A DNA stretch of 64,000 nt from Candidatus Zixiibacteriota bacterium. Lineage in GTDB: Bacteria; Zixibacteria; MSB-5A5; GN15; FEB-12. Position 1 is the first letter of the stretch. The number at the start of each line of letters is the position of its first letter. This document shows positions 1 to 9,137 of this stretch, piece after piece. A program made the translations under genes and the position numbers. The DNA is taken from the NCBI GenBank assembly GCA_028289585.1, contig JANQPI010000026.1, positions 372,001-436,000 of the forward strand, written 5' to 3'. The notes under the pieces were generated by a model, which was given only the letters and a program-made list of their open reading frames with translations, was not told where the DNA came from and did not search any database.

Positions 1-41
1 CGTTTCTTGGGTCTTTTACGGGTAGAAGCCCGAGGTAGGTG

Positions 42-1031
42 ATGCCACTATTGAATGCCAAACAGATGCTCGAATACACCGAGCCGATTGTCGATGATCT
101 TCGCGCGTTTGAAACGCGGTTAGCCGACAATCTTCGCGGAGACTCTCCGCTGATCTCCTCGGTTGCGCGCCATCTGCTCACCACCAAGGGGAAACGGATT
201 CGCCCAGCTTTTCTGTTCTTAACTTCTCGTGCCTCGGATACCTTCACCGAGCATACGGTCGATGCGTCACTCGCCATCGAGTTGATTCATACCGCCACGC
301 TCCTCCATGATGACGTCATCGACGAATCTGATCTGCGGCGCGGGCAAACCACGGTAAATGCCAAGTGGAACAATCTCGTTTCGGTGTTGATGGGTGATTA
401 CCTGTTTGCGAAGGCATTCCGCATCATGGTTGGTACCGATTCGATGGCGTTAATCGACTCGATCAGCCGGGCGACCGAGCGGGTTTCCGTTGGCGAACTG
501 CGTCAGATCGAGGAGTCCGCGAATTACGAACTGACCGAGGACGCGTACCTTGAGATTATCGGTGACAAGACCGCGTCGCTCTTTGCGGTTGCCTGCGAGG
601 CGGGCCCGATTCTCGCCCGAATGGCACCGAATGACCGGCGTCGGTTGGCCGATTTCGGTGAGAAAATCGGCATTTCGTTCCAGATTGTGGATGATCTCCT
701 CGATTTCATTGGCGAGCCCGAAGCGACGGGCAAAGAACTTGGCAATGACGTTATCAGTGGCAAGGTGACCCTGCCGCTCATTCATTCGTTGGCCAAGGTC
801 AGTGAGGCCTCGGGGCGAGAGATGGTTGGCCTGCTTCGTAACGAAGATGCCGATAACGCCTTCCCAACGATCCTCCGGTTTGTTACCGAGCAGGGCGGCA
901 TCGATTACGCCTACCGTCGGGCGGAAGAGTTGGCGGCTGAGGCCCTGACGTCGCTTGGCGCGATTGGTGATTCGACCTACGCCGCCTGCCTCCGCGAGTT
1001 GGTGAGCTACACTACCAATCGAACCGTCTGA
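42..1031 (+). CDS. All-trans polyprenyl diphosphate synthase (IspB/HepT-type)
   Basis: This prenyltransferase condenses IPP units onto an allylic diphosphate to make the long isoprenoid tail of a quinone. Both Asp-rich Mg/diphosphate-binding motifs are visible: DDVIDESD near residue 90, followed by LRRG, and DDLLD near residue 216. The KGKRIRP substrate motif lies near residue 50. The length (329 aa) is normal for the family. GAGGT at 32-36 fits ATG 42 better than the GTG at 39. Product chain length cannot be read from sequence alone, so no symbol is given. The gene ends 45 nt before the next, which has its own promoter. Confidence 0.93.
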   Translation: MPLLNAKQMLEYTEPIVDDLRAFETRLADNLRGDSPLISSVARHLLTTKGKRIRPAFLFLTSRASDTFTEHTVDASLAIELIHTATLLHDDVIDESDLRRGQTTVNAKWNNLVSVLMGDYLFAKAFRIMVGTDSMALIDSISRATERVSVGELRQIEESANYELTEDAYLEIIGDKTASLFAVACEAGPILARMAPNDRRRLADFGEKIGISFQIVDDLLDFIGEPEATGKELGNDVISGKVTLPLIHSLAKVSEASGREMVGLLRNEDADNAFPTILRFVTEQGGIDYAYRRAEELAAEALTSLGAIGDSTYAACLRELVSYTTNRTV

Positions 1032-1038
1032 TATTTTC

Positions 1039-1068
1039 CCGACATACTCCGGGCTCCTGTCGTATAAT
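1039..1068 (+). promoter_or_regulatory. Promoter of the VWA gene, -10 abutting the start codon
   Basis: CCGACA (1039-1044), an 18-nt spacer and a perfect TATAAT (1063-1068). The GTG start at 1077 is only 8 nt downstream, where transcription should begin, and there is no room for a ribosome binding site. The transcript is therefore predicted to be leaderless. Confidence 0.6.
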
Positions 1069-1076
1069 CTCCCGTC

Positions 1077-3248
1077 GTGTTTGGTTTGTCCGAAATATCG
1101 TTCGATGTTCTGACATCAACCCCCGTGATCATTGTTGCGGTCCTGCTCGTGCTGGCGGTCTGGACCTTTGTTACTTATCGGCAGACAACCCCGCCGATCG
1201 GTACCGGCGCACGGATCGGTCTTGGCACCCTCCGTTTGATTGCGATATCAGCATTAGTATTGGCACTCCTCGAGCCAGTGCTGGGCTTTTCACGAGCGTT
1301 TACCCGCACGCTTGGCATTACGGTCCTCGTTGATCGCTCCGCGTCGATGGACCGGGACGAGGCTGGAAAGACGCGTCAGGCGCGGGTCGATTCTTTACTC
1401 TCGAGTTCAACGCTTGATGAGCTGCGACGAACGGCCACTGTCGAGGTGGTTGAGTTTGCTGACCGTCTGGCGTCTGACGGCGCTGATCTGAGACCCGATC
1501 AGACAGCCCTTGGTGACGCACTCGCGGCGCGGGGAGCGGAGGAAACCGGAGCGTCAGTCGATTACTGGATCTTGCTATCCGACGGCAATAGCAACGCGGG
1601 CCGAGAGCCGTCGGAGGCTGCGGCTTCGCTGACTACACCAATCCTGGCTGTAGACGTCGCTCGGGAGTCGAGCTCGTTTGATATCGCGATTGACGATGTC
1701 GACTTCAATCCCATTGCGTTTGTCGGACAACCCACGGAGATGCGCGTTCGACTGCGTTGGCAGGGGGCTGGCGAGCCGCTGAATCTGGTGACGACCTTGC
1801 GAGCGGGAAGTCGAGATCTCGCTTCGGAACGGCTGCGCGTAGATCAGGAAACCGGCCTCGCCGATCTGACGCTTCGATACACGCCGACGGAGCCGGGGCA
1901 GCTGCTTCTGGACCTGGCCGTGCCGCCTCCACCTTCGGAGGAGCTGACCCTCAACAATCGTCGCTCACTTGCCGTCCGCGTTCTCAAGAGCAAACTCAAT
2001 GTCTTGCTGGCCTCGGCACAGCCCGATTACGAAGTGGGATTTCTTCGTCGGACGTTGGCGCGATCTGACAAGTACGACGTTACGGTCTTGGCCACCGATG
2101 CCCGAGCTGGTAACCTGGCCGGCTCGTTCCCGTCGACCCAGACCGAGCTAAATCGCTACGACGTAGTTATTCTCGTCGATCCGGACCCGAATCTGGTGCA
2201 GGCACGAGCACCGCTTCTCGATAGCTACGTTGCTGAACGTGGCGGTGCGTTGTGGCTACTCATGGGCGAGCGATTCGCTGCCCGCTATGCCGGTGGATCG
2301 CTCGATGGGCTGCTGCCCCTCTATCCGCTGGCACCGCGAGCGATTCTCTGGCAGGAGATTCCCGCGACGCCCGTGGAGGGGCATTTATTCCATCCGTCGG
2401 TACGGCTCGCCGACAGCCGTCCGGATATTCGCACGGCTTGGCAGGAGGTGCCGCCGTTTCGTGGGGTGGTTTTTTGCGACGGACTCGATAATGATGCAAC
2501 CGTTGTTCTGGAGTCGCGGGAATCGGCCGAGAGCGGTTCCATACCCCTCGTCGCCTATCATCGCCACGGTGCCGGTAAGGCGCTGGTCGCCGCTGCCACA
2601 CCGTTTTGGACCTGGGCGTTCCTGACCATTGGATACGGTCAGGACAACGTCGCGTATCAGCGACTGGTCGAAGGCACGGTGAATTGGCTGACGATACCTG
2701 ACGATTCTGACCCGATCCGCATCAGTGCTGCTCGGGACGTCTATACCCGTGGTGAGGCTGTGGAATTCGAAGCGACCGCATTCGATCCGGGGTTTCGCCC
2801 GTTGACCGGCGTGATTGGATCAGTGCGTCTCGAAAACGAAGAAACGGGGGAGACCGTTGAGACCGATCTCCTGGCGACCGAGCCGGGTGAGTTTGAAGCG
2901 GCGTTCGAGAATCTGTCGCCGGGACCATATCGCTGGACCGGTCGGCTGGAGCAGGATGGCCGTTTACTGAGAGAGCAGACAGGTCGTCTGCAGGTAGAAT
3001 CGTACTCGCTGGAGGAGTTCGATCAATCCGGCGACCCCGCGACCCTTCAGGCGATTGCCTCAGCGACAGGGGGGACCTACGTTCCGCTCGCCGAGTTCGA
3101 TCGCGTGATTGCGGAACTTGACCTCACGCCGGTCGAAGAATCGCTGCGGGCCGAGGTTCCGATCTGGGGGCAAACCTGGCTGCTGTTTATCTTTCTGGGG
3201 GCCCTCGCAGCGGAGTGGTTGTTCCGTAAGCTCCTGCAACTTCTCTAA
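1077..3248 (+). CDS. Membrane-anchored von Willebrand factor A / glutamine-amidotransferase-like protein
   Basis: This is a 723-aa membrane protein of the BatA/VWA plus GATase1-like class. Two N-terminal hydrophobic helices (about 16-34 and 51-68) precede a VWA domain with a metal-ion-dependent adhesion site, DRSAS at 86-90 and LLSDGNSN near 165. A long region of Ig-like and GATase-like segments follows. The last 25 residues form another membrane helix ending in a basic tail. Most of the protein should lie in the periplasm. Relatives are widespread in Planctomycetes and the FCB group, but their function is not established. It appears to be a single-gene transcript started from a leaderless GTG. 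Confidence 0.75.
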   Translation: MFGLSEISFDVLTSTPVIIVAVLLVLAVWTFVTYRQTTPPIGTGARIGLGTLRLIAISALVLALLEPVLGFSRAFTRTLGITVLVDRSASMDRDEAGKTRQARVDSLLSSSTLDELRRTATVEVVEFADRLASDGADLRPDQTALGDALAARGAEETGASVDYWILLSDGNSNAGREPSEAAASLTTPILAVDVARESSSFDIAIDDVDFNPIAFVGQPTEMRVRLRWQGAGEPLNLVTTLRAGSRDLASERLRVDQETGLADLTLRYTPTEPGQLLLDLAVPPPPSEELTLNNRRSLAVRVLKSKLNVLLASAQPDYEVGFLRRTLARSDKYDVTVLATDARAGNLAGSFPSTQTELNRYDVVILVDPDPNLVQARAPLLDSYVAERGGALWLLMGERFAARYAGGSLDGLLPLYPLAPRAILWQEIPATPVEGHLFHPSVRLADSRPDIRTAWQEVPPFRGVVFCDGLDNDATVVLESRESAESGSIPLVAYHRHGAGKALVAAATPFWTWAFLTIGYGQDNVAYQRLVEGTVNWLTIPDDSDPIRISAARDVYTRGEAVEFEATAFDPGFRPLTGVIGSVRLENEETGETVETDLLATEPGEFEAAFENLSPGPYRWTGRLEQDGRLLREQTGRLQVESYSLEEFDQSGDPATLQAIASATGGTYVPLAEFDRVIAELDLTPVEESLRAEVPIWGQTWLLFIFLGALAAEWLFRKLLQLL

Positions 3249-3282
3249 TCATACCGTCCCATTGGCAAATCGATGGCCTCGC

Positions 3283-3311
3283 TTGGCGGCGTTGGTGGAC
3301 CCCCGTATACT
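3283..3311 (+). promoter_or_regulatory. Promoter of the saccharopine-dehydrogenase-like gene
   Basis: TTGGCG (3283-3288), a 17-nt spacer and TATACT (3306-3311). Transcription should start about 3318, leaving room for the GGAAGGAG ribosome binding site at 3333-3340 before GTG 3346. Confidence 0.55.
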
Positions 3312-3345
3312 CTTCTCGCCATCTTCAATGCGGGAAGGAGTGACT

Positions 3346-4497
3346 GTGGGAAATCTTCGTATTGCCGTCCTTGGTGCCGGGCTGATGGGCCGAGCGGCCG
3401 TCTATGATCTGGCCCGAACCGCTTCGGTCTCTACTGTTGGTGTCTTTGACCGCGATCTCGCTCTCGCTCAGTCGGTCGCCTCTGAATTCGGCGGCGGCAA
3501 GGCGACCGCTGGAGTCATTGACGCCAGCGATATATCCGGTGTCACGGCGATCCTTCGTGACTACGATAGCGCCGTTGCGGCAATCGATTATCGATACAAC
3601 AAGCATCTGACGACGGCAGCGATTGCCGCAAAATGTCATCTTGTTGATCTCGGTGGCAACAACGACATGGTTAATGCTCAACGCACGCTTTCCGATCAGG
3701 CGGAGGCAGCCGGTGTGATCGTTATTCCCGACTGTGGCTTGGCACCCGGGATGGTTGCCGTACTGGTCGCCGGGGCTGTCGCTGATTTTGATCGTGTCGA
3801 GCGGGTCGCCATCCGGGTCGGCGGGCTCCCCCAAAACCCACAACCACCATTGAATTACATGATGGTCTTCTCTGCGGAGGGGTTGATCAACGAGTATTGG
3901 GAACCGTGTGTGAAGCTTGAGAACGGAACCAAAGTAATCGTTGATCCCATGACCGAGATCGAAACGCTCGAGTTCAATGGCGTCGGCACGGTCGAGGCGT
4001 TTACGACTTCCGGAGGTTCATCCACACTACCTGATACGTACAGTGGCCAAATAACGCATCTCGACTATAAGACAATTCGCTATCCCGGCCACTGTGCTCG
4101 GTTCCGGCCGATGCTCGAACTTGGGTTGGCGAGCCGGGAGATGTTAACCGTTGATGGTCAGGACGTTGAACCGCGGAACGTGTTTCGACACCTGCTCAAT
4201 CGGGAACTGACGTTCGATGACCTCGATATGGTCCTGGTGCGGGTAACCGTCAAGGGCGTACGAAGCGGATCGGATGCTCGACGCGTGTATGAGATTATCG
4301 ACCGTCAACCGGATCGGGATTCGTTGACTGCCATGATGCGAACGACCGCGTGGCCGGCGACGATCAATGCGCTGATGGCTGCCGACGGACGGGTTGTTGC
4401 GCGCGGTGTGAAACCGCAGGAGTTGGTTATCGATCCGCCACAGTTTATCGCGGAACTCCAGCAGCGCGGGATACCGTTGACGATCTCGGATGCCTAG
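3346..4497 (+). CDS. Saccharopine dehydrogenase-family NAD(P)-dependent oxidoreductase (LKR/SDH-like)
   Basis: A 383-aa enzyme with an N-terminal Rossmann fold, GAGLMGRA at about residues 8-15. The central signature (VDLGGN, then PDCGLAPGM) and the C-terminal domain are typical of lysine 6-dehydrogenase/saccharopine dehydrogenase proteins, which act on amino-acid derivatives in the cytoplasm. The substrate is not determinable here. GTG 3346 is chosen because GGAAGGAG (3333-3340) sits 5 nt upstream; ATG 3328 would place that site inside the gene. Its stop overlaps the stop of the convergent pseudopilin gene in the tetranucleotide CTAG (4494-4497), with no terminator between them. Confidence 0.82.
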   Translation: MGNLRIAVLGAGLMGRAAVYDLARTASVSTVGVFDRDLALAQSVASEFGGGKATAGVIDASDISGVTAILRDYDSAVAAIDYRYNKHLTTAAIAAKCHLVDLGGNNDMVNAQRTLSDQAEAAGVIVIPDCGLAPGMVAVLVAGAVADFDRVERVAIRVGGLPQNPQPPLNYMMVFSAEGLINEYWEPCVKLENGTKVIVDPMTEIETLEFNGVGTVEAFTTSGGSSTLPDTYSGQITHLDYKTIRYPGHCARFRPMLELGLASREMLTVDGQDVEPRNVFRHLLNRELTFDDLDMVLVRVTVKGVRSGSDARRVYEIIDRQPDRDSLTAMMRTTAWPATINALMAADGRVVARGVKPQELVIDPPQFIAELQQRGIPLTISDA

Positions 4498-5234
4498 AAG
4501 AGGTCGAGCGGAAAGATTACTTCACAGGAGCGATCCTGACCGGGCAGGATCGTTACTACCGATGTTGTCGTATCGTTGAGCGGCAAGTACACGGTTGTCA
4601 ATTCGTGGCGGCCAATAGGAAGTCCGGAGAAGCTGAACGATCCGTTGGCCAACGGCGCTACGACGGCTGCTGTAACGCCGCCGCTGCCATTGGGATAGCT
4701 CAACCGAATCGTTATCGAATCCGCAAACGAGCTTCCCGGCGCTGCACCTTTGGCATCGCGCAGAGTACCGATCAGCGTGTTGGCGGTGAGATCAGCGCTG
4801 GCGGTCGCAAGTGACGTTGAAATCGTACTCCCACCGCCGTTGGAGTTTACGGTCACCCCCACCAGTGTATAGGCTGCCCCCCACCCATCCAGCAAGTATG
4901 CGGCGACGTCCCCATCGCGTGTTTGCAGATACGGACCGTCCCAGGTCGCATAACTGCCAGGATTGGTAATCAGATCGGTCAGGCTACCGGGAAGCGCACC
5001 AACATCACCGACATATCCGAATCCAGCCTGCGTGCCATCCGGGCTGACCGAAGGGTCGCCGATGATTGCTGTCTTGATCGCTTCGAGCTCGGTCATCGTG
5101 TGCTGAACGCGGGCATCGTCAACCGACGTCATACTTTCCCGGATGGCAATCGCGAGCACGACGCCCATGATGACCAGTACAATGGCGATCTCGACGATTG
5201 TGAAGCCGCGCTCATTGGTGAAACGATACGTCAT
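4494..5234 (-). CDS. GspG-like pseudopilin 4 (minimal form)
   Basis: This is the last and shortest member (246 aa) of the four-pseudopilin run. It has a class III prepilin signal: a short basic leader ending in NERG, then FTIVE with Glu at +5 and a long hydrophobic helix (about 11-32). The GspG-type globular part follows with GFGYVGDVGALPGSL (about 68-82), WDGPY and DGWGAAY (the counterpart of DPWG in major pseudopilins). An ~80-residue carboxypeptidase-regulatory-like beta domain ends the protein. Unlike its three neighbours it lacks a further C-terminal domain. ATG overlaps the preceding stop by 4 bp (translational coupling). Cleavage would need a PilD-type peptidase, which is not in the window. 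Confidence 0.85.
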   Translation of the reverse strand: MTYRFTNERGFTIVEIAIVLVIMGVVLAIAIRESMTSVDDARVQHTMTELEAIKTAIIGDPSVSPDGTQAGFGYVGDVGALPGSLTDLITNPGSYATWDGPYLQTRDGDVAAYLLDGWGAAYTLVGVTVNSNGGGSTISTSLATASADLTANTLIGTLRDAKGAAPGSSFADSITIRLSYPNGSGGVTAAVVAPLANGSFSFSGLPIGRHELTTVYLPLNDTTTSVVTILPGQDRSCEVIFPLDLF

Positions 5235-6394
5235 AGCACAAAACTCAATCCGCTGCCATCGGAGAGGGTAATCGTCACGCTGGCTCCGCTAACGTCCTGC
5301 TTCGACCCACCACCCGACGTGTTGTTGGCGCGAAAATCGCGAACCTGCAACTGGATGAGTTCACCAGGCGGAGAGGCAGGAGGACTGATCGGATATGATG
5401 TTGCCGATACGCCTCGTGGTGAACCGTCTTCATTGAACACTGTAGTACCGTTCCAGGTGATTTGGCCGTAGTAAGCAGTCGGCGCATCCCATTCGACCGT
5501 TATTGATGTTATCGTCAACGTGTCTGAAGCTCCATTCTGCATCCAGACGGTGAAGTTTTCATTGTGTGGGCTTGACGACCACACGGTATCCGAACTCACC
5601 ACCATCTCCATTCCACTGGCACCTCCAGACCCCCCGGTGCTCCCCGTGTCCACTATCCAGTTACGACTGAATCGCCAGTCCGTCACAATTTCGCTGGCTG
5701 GCCCAATGGTGACCGTGCGTTGGAGGGTGTCGTCGATCGAGTTGTCGATCACGCGCATGAGATGCCGTCCGACCGGAATAGAGTCGAAAACGAACGATCC
5801 GCCGCGGTTGATGCTGCTCGATCGTGTTGTCGTTCCGCCGGAGCCGTTGGGAATGGTGATCGTTGCCGTTAGGGAATCGATCATAATCTCACCAGGGGGG
5901 GAACCGTCAAGATCGCTCAACTGACCGGTTACCCGATTGATGAGCAACGCATCACTCGAACTCGCGATGTGACGAACGATGGGGCTACCGTTGCCCGTCG
6001 ATCGAACCGTTGTTCCCGAGAGAATATAGGTCGCGCCCCAGGGGTCAGTAATCGGATCGTTGCCGCGTTCGTTGATCTCGGCCGTTACGTATGGTCCGTT
6101 CCAGGTCGCGTAGCCGCCGGGATTGGTTATCAGGTCATTGACCGAACCGGGCAACGCACCGACATCGCCGACGTAACCGTACGACACGACCTCGCCGGGT
6201 AGCTCGCGGGCGGCATCGCCAGCTGCGCCAATAGCCAGACGTTCCAACTCCACCCTGGTCTGTTCAACCCGAGTGTCGTCGGCGATTCGTCCGACATTTT
6301 GAATCGCAACACCGGCCAGGACGCCCAGAATGATGACGACCACGATGACCTCGACGAGGGTAAATCCTGAACTGGTGCGGTTTGGCGTGGTCAT
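5231..6394 (-). CDS. GspG-like pseudopilin 3 with C-terminal extension
   Basis: A 387-aa pseudopilin. The leader ends in SSG, followed by FTLVE (Glu +5) and a hydrophobic helix. The shared motif YGYVGDVGALPGSV, WNGPY and TDPWGATY mark the GspG-like core. Next comes the carboxypeptidase-regulatory-like beta domain (SFVFDSIPVGRH region). A Gly/Ser linker (GSTGGSGGASG) leads into a beta-rich C-terminal domain of about 120 residues unrelated by eye to those of pseudopilins 1 and 2. It overlaps both neighbours by 4 bp. The extension would project from a pilus-like fibre or tip and may bind a substrate or surface; this is inference. Confidence 0.85.
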   Translation of the reverse strand: MTTPNRTSSGFTLVEVIVVVIILGVLAGVAIQNVGRIADDTRVEQTRVELERLAIGAAGDAARELPGEVVSYGYVGDVGALPGSVNDLITNPGGYATWNGPYVTAEINERGNDPITDPWGATYILSGTTVRSTGNGSPIVRHIASSSDALLINRVTGQLSDLDGSPPGEIMIDSLTATITIPNGSGGTTTRSSSINRGGSFVFDSIPVGRHLMRVIDNSIDDTLQRTVTIGPASEIVTDWRFSRNWIVDTGSTGGSGGASGMEMVVSSDTVWSSSPHNENFTVWMQNGASDTLTITSITVEWDAPTAYYGQITWNGTTVFNEDGSPRGVSATSYPISPPASPPGELIQLQVRDFRANNTSGGGSKQDVSGASVTITLSDGSGLSFVL

Positions 6395-7710
6395 GGTGTC
6401 ACCACCAGCAGGACATCATCGAAGGAGATCTCGGTCCACTCGTTGGAGGCCGTCTTGGCGTTATTGAAGCCACCAAGAGCGAGTGTGTAGCTGCCGGGAG
6501 TGGCGTAGCCGAGGGAAATCACAACCGTTTGCCAATTCGAATCGCCGCCACCACAGAGTTCGGAGCCGACGTAGTCATTGGGGGACTCGCCGTACAGGGT
6601 CCCATTCCAGCTGACTAAGACGTGCGAACATTCTCCGCTCTCGTAAGCACTTTCCAGATCGAGTCGATAGGCGAGCTGTAGCGAAACGTCGCCCGCTTCT
6701 GTAACCGTTACCGTATGTTCGAAGCCGCCCGACATACTGTCGATGTCGTTGCCATTGATGCCACCCAAGGTGACGCGCAGTCCCCCGCCGCTCTGACCAT
6801 ACGAACCATCATACGAGCCATCGGCATAACTCGGCTGGCTGGTCGATCGGAAGAGATCATCGGCATAGACGAAGCCATCGTTGCTGCCGGTGAACGAAGC
6901 GTTGATCAACGTGTCGGGATTGCCGCTGCCACCGCCGCCTCCGCCCGATCCGGAGGTGTCGCTGAAGTACACCTCAGTAAAGCGAAACGTGAGCGGTGGC
7001 CGATTCTGGTAGTTGGGGAGAACGGCAATAGCGCGGGTGAGGGTATCAGCATCGGGTAGCCAGATCGCCCGGACGGTGCGAATTCCGACGGGAATCGAGT
7101 CGAAGCTGAAGACACCGTCGAGTTCTGGAGAAAGGGATCGAGTGATCAGCCCACTACTCCCCCGCGGGAAGTCGATTTCAAGACGAACCGAATCAACGAA
7201 GGATGCGCCCGGCAGGCTATCCGCGTTGTCGGTAACCAGGCCGATGACGTTGTTGTACAGATAGTGATTGGTTGCGGTGAGGACGACCTGGCTAATCGCC
7301 GTGCCGTTGCCGGTGGACGTCAATCGAGATCCATCGAAGCTAATTGCCACACCCCAGGGATCGGTACGATAGGAGAGCGTATCCTCGTTCAAATCGATAT
7401 CGACATACGGACCATTCCACGTCGGCAGGCCACCGGGGTTAATCGCCAGGTCGCGCAGGGATGTCGGTAAGGCTCCGATATCGCCGACATAGCCGAAATC
7501 AGAACGGATGCCATGAGCAGTCAGGATGGGATTACCGACAATCGCATGAGCGAGATTCTCCAGGCGAATTTCAGCCTGAGCCTTGCGCACATCCTCGATG
7601 GCCATGGTGGCGGATTGCATGGCGAGGCCAGCCAGGATTGCGACAACAACAATCAGAATGGTTAACTCGATCAACGTCAGACCGCGCTCGTTGTTGACAT
7701 AAGAGGTCAT
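6391..7710 (-). CDS. GspG-like pseudopilin 2 with jelly-roll-like C-terminal domain
   Basis: A 439-aa pseudopilin. The leader ends in NERG, followed by LTLIE (Leu instead of Phe at +1, Glu at +5) and the hydrophobic helix. The core contains FGYVGDIGALPTSL, WNGPY and TDPWGV, then the carboxypeptidase-regulatory-like domain. A Gly-rich linker (GSGGGGGGSG) separates a C-terminal beta domain of about 170 residues. That domain aligns by eye with pseudopilin 1 (DGFVYADDLFRSTS, HVLVSWNGTL, ISFDDVLLV). Its two cysteines, near GEC and SELC, could form a disulfide. It is coupled to both neighbours by 4-bp overlaps. Confidence 0.86.
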   Translation of the reverse strand: MTSYVNNERGLTLIELTILIVVVAILAGLAMQSATMAIEDVRKAQAEIRLENLAHAIVGNPILTAHGIRSDFGYVGDIGALPTSLRDLAINPGGLPTWNGPYVDIDLNEDTLSYRTDPWGVAISFDGSRLTSTGNGTAISQVVLTATNHYLYNNVIGLVTDNADSLPGASFVDSVRLEIDFPRGSSGLITRSLSPELDGVFSFDSIPVGIRTVRAIWLPDADTLTRAIAVLPNYQNRPPLTFRFTEVYFSDTSGSGGGGGGSGNPDTLINASFTGSNDGFVYADDLFRSTSQPSYADGSYDGSYGQSGGGLRVTLGGINGNDIDSMSGGFEHTVTVTEAGDVSLQLAYRLDLESAYESGECSHVLVSWNGTLYGESPNDYVGSELCGGGDSNWQTVVISLGYATPGSYTLALGGFNNAKTASNEWTEISFDDVLLVVTP

Positions 7711-9026
7711 GGCAGCTGCACCAGCAGAACGTCGTCGAACAGAACGTCGGCGTTCTCGTTAACTGTCGTTTTCTCGTTGTTGTATATCCCAATGCGCAGG
7801 GTATGCGTCCCAGCGGTCAGGTTGCCGAGGCTAATCGTTACCTGCTGCCACCCGGTGGTGAAGTCGGTCGATCCGCCGCCGCCGTAGAGGCGATCGATGT
7901 AGTCGAGCGAACCAACACCGACCAACGTACCATCGATCGACACCAATACCTCACTGTACTCGTTGGACTCGTAGTATGAGTCGTGGCGAAGTGAGTAACG
8001 GAATGTCAACGATCCTACGCCGGCGCGCGTCGGATTGACGACAATCTCCCATGCCCCGGACATTCCGATAATGTCACTGTTGTCCACGGCGTCGATGTTG
8101 GCACGAATTGCGCCACCGGTATAGCCGTCGGAAGCGCGATATTCGCCCGACGCATAGTCCGGTTCGGATGTGCCGCGGAAGGCGTCGTCAACGTAGCTGA
8201 AGCCATCTTCGTTGGTGTCGAAGTCAGCAAGGATGAGCGTATCCTCAGTGACCGCGACCACTGGCGGGGAATACGCGAAGAGCGAGCGATAGAGCGGGAT
8301 AGTTGCAACGTAGTCATTCCCCGGTGCAATGGCCAGATGTCGATAGACCGTATCGTCGAGCGGCTGGTAGACAACGCGAAGGTCGGGATGACCGATCGGA
8401 ACCGAATCGTATGTAATCGATCCGTCGGCAGCCGGGTAGGCCGTGCGATAGGTCAGTCCGCCACTGCCGTCGGGATGAATAAGCGTTACGGTGATAGAGT
8501 CTTTGTAGATGTTTCCCGGAAGGTAGCCGTCGAGATCGGTAACGGTAACTCGGACCGCGTTATTGAGAAGAGCGTCAGTCGATGGCCCCAAGCGCCGGCT
8601 GATCGTCGATCCGTCGGTTGCTGCCGTAATCACAACGCCCCCACCGTAGCCCAAGCTGTTTCCCCAGGCATCGGTCAACGTCAGGGTTGCGCCTGTGCTC
8701 GTCGAAACCTGATCGACCAGGTAGGGTCCGTTCCAGGTGGCGTAACTTCCGGGGTTGGTCAGCAGGTGTCCGAGGTTGGCTGGTAGAGCGCCGATGTCGC
8801 CGACATAGCCAAAGTCGGTGCGGTTACCGCCCGCGGTCAGGTTGGGGTTACCAGAGATGGCATGGGCGACCCGGTCGAGCCGGGCGCGAGTCGTTTCCAG
8901 CCGCTCCCGCCCGGTCGAATGGTCGAGCGAACGGATAGCGATGCCAGCCATGATCGACAGCACGATGATGACGACCAGGAGTTCGACCAGCGAGTAGCCG
9001 GTAGATGTCAGCCGAGGCGGTTTCAT
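7707..9026 (-). CDS. GspG-like pseudopilin 1 with jelly-roll-like C-terminal domain
   Basis: This is the first gene of the pseudopilin run (439 aa). The leader ends at Gly10, followed by YSLVE (Tyr at +1, Glu at +5) and a hydrophobic helix to about residue 34. The GspG-like core spans about 60-130 (DFGYVGDIGALP at 71-82, WNGPY at 98-102, DAWGN at 119-123). A carboxypeptidase-regulatory-like beta domain covers about 155-235, and a MAM/CBM-like beta sandwich about 262-439 (EDGFSYVDDAFRGTS, LFDDVLLV at the end). It begins 54 nt after the ferredoxin terminator. No assembly ATPase, platform protein or secretin is nearby. Confidence 0.86.
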   Translation of the reverse strand: MKPPRLTSTGYSLVELLVVIIVLSIMAGIAIRSLDHSTGRERLETTRARLDRVAHAISGNPNLTAGGNRTDFGYVGDIGALPANLGHLLTNPGSYATWNGPYLVDQVSTSTGATLTLTDAWGNSLGYGGGVVITAATDGSTISRRLGPSTDALLNNAVRVTVTDLDGYLPGNIYKDSITVTLIHPDGSGGLTYRTAYPAADGSITYDSVPIGHPDLRVVYQPLDDTVYRHLAIAPGNDYVATIPLYRSLFAYSPPVVAVTEDTLILADFDTNEDGFSYVDDAFRGTSEPDYASGEYRASDGYTGGAIRANIDAVDNSDIIGMSGAWEIVVNPTRAGVGSLTFRYSLRHDSYYESNEYSEVLVSIDGTLVGVGSLDYIDRLYGGGGSTDFTTGWQQVTISLGNLTAGTHTLRIGIYNNEKTTVNENADVLFDDVLLVQLP

Positions 9027-9077
9027 CCCTATCGAGAGTTATCGGCAGGGATGACCTAAGCTTTGTGGTTGCCCAAA

Positions 9078-9104
9078 CCAAAACGCCGCCCGGTCGGGGC
9101 GGCG
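9078..9104 (-). terminator. Rho-independent terminator after the ferredoxin gene
   Basis: The 8-bp GC stem CGCCGCCC (9084-9091) / GGGCGGCG (9097-9104) has a 5-nt loop. Read on the minus strand it is followed by TTTTGGTTTGG. It separates the Fe-S operon from the pseudopilin operon. Confidence 0.75.
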
Positions 9105-9137
9105 AAACGGCCAAGGGGAGATGCTTGTGAACGCCGG

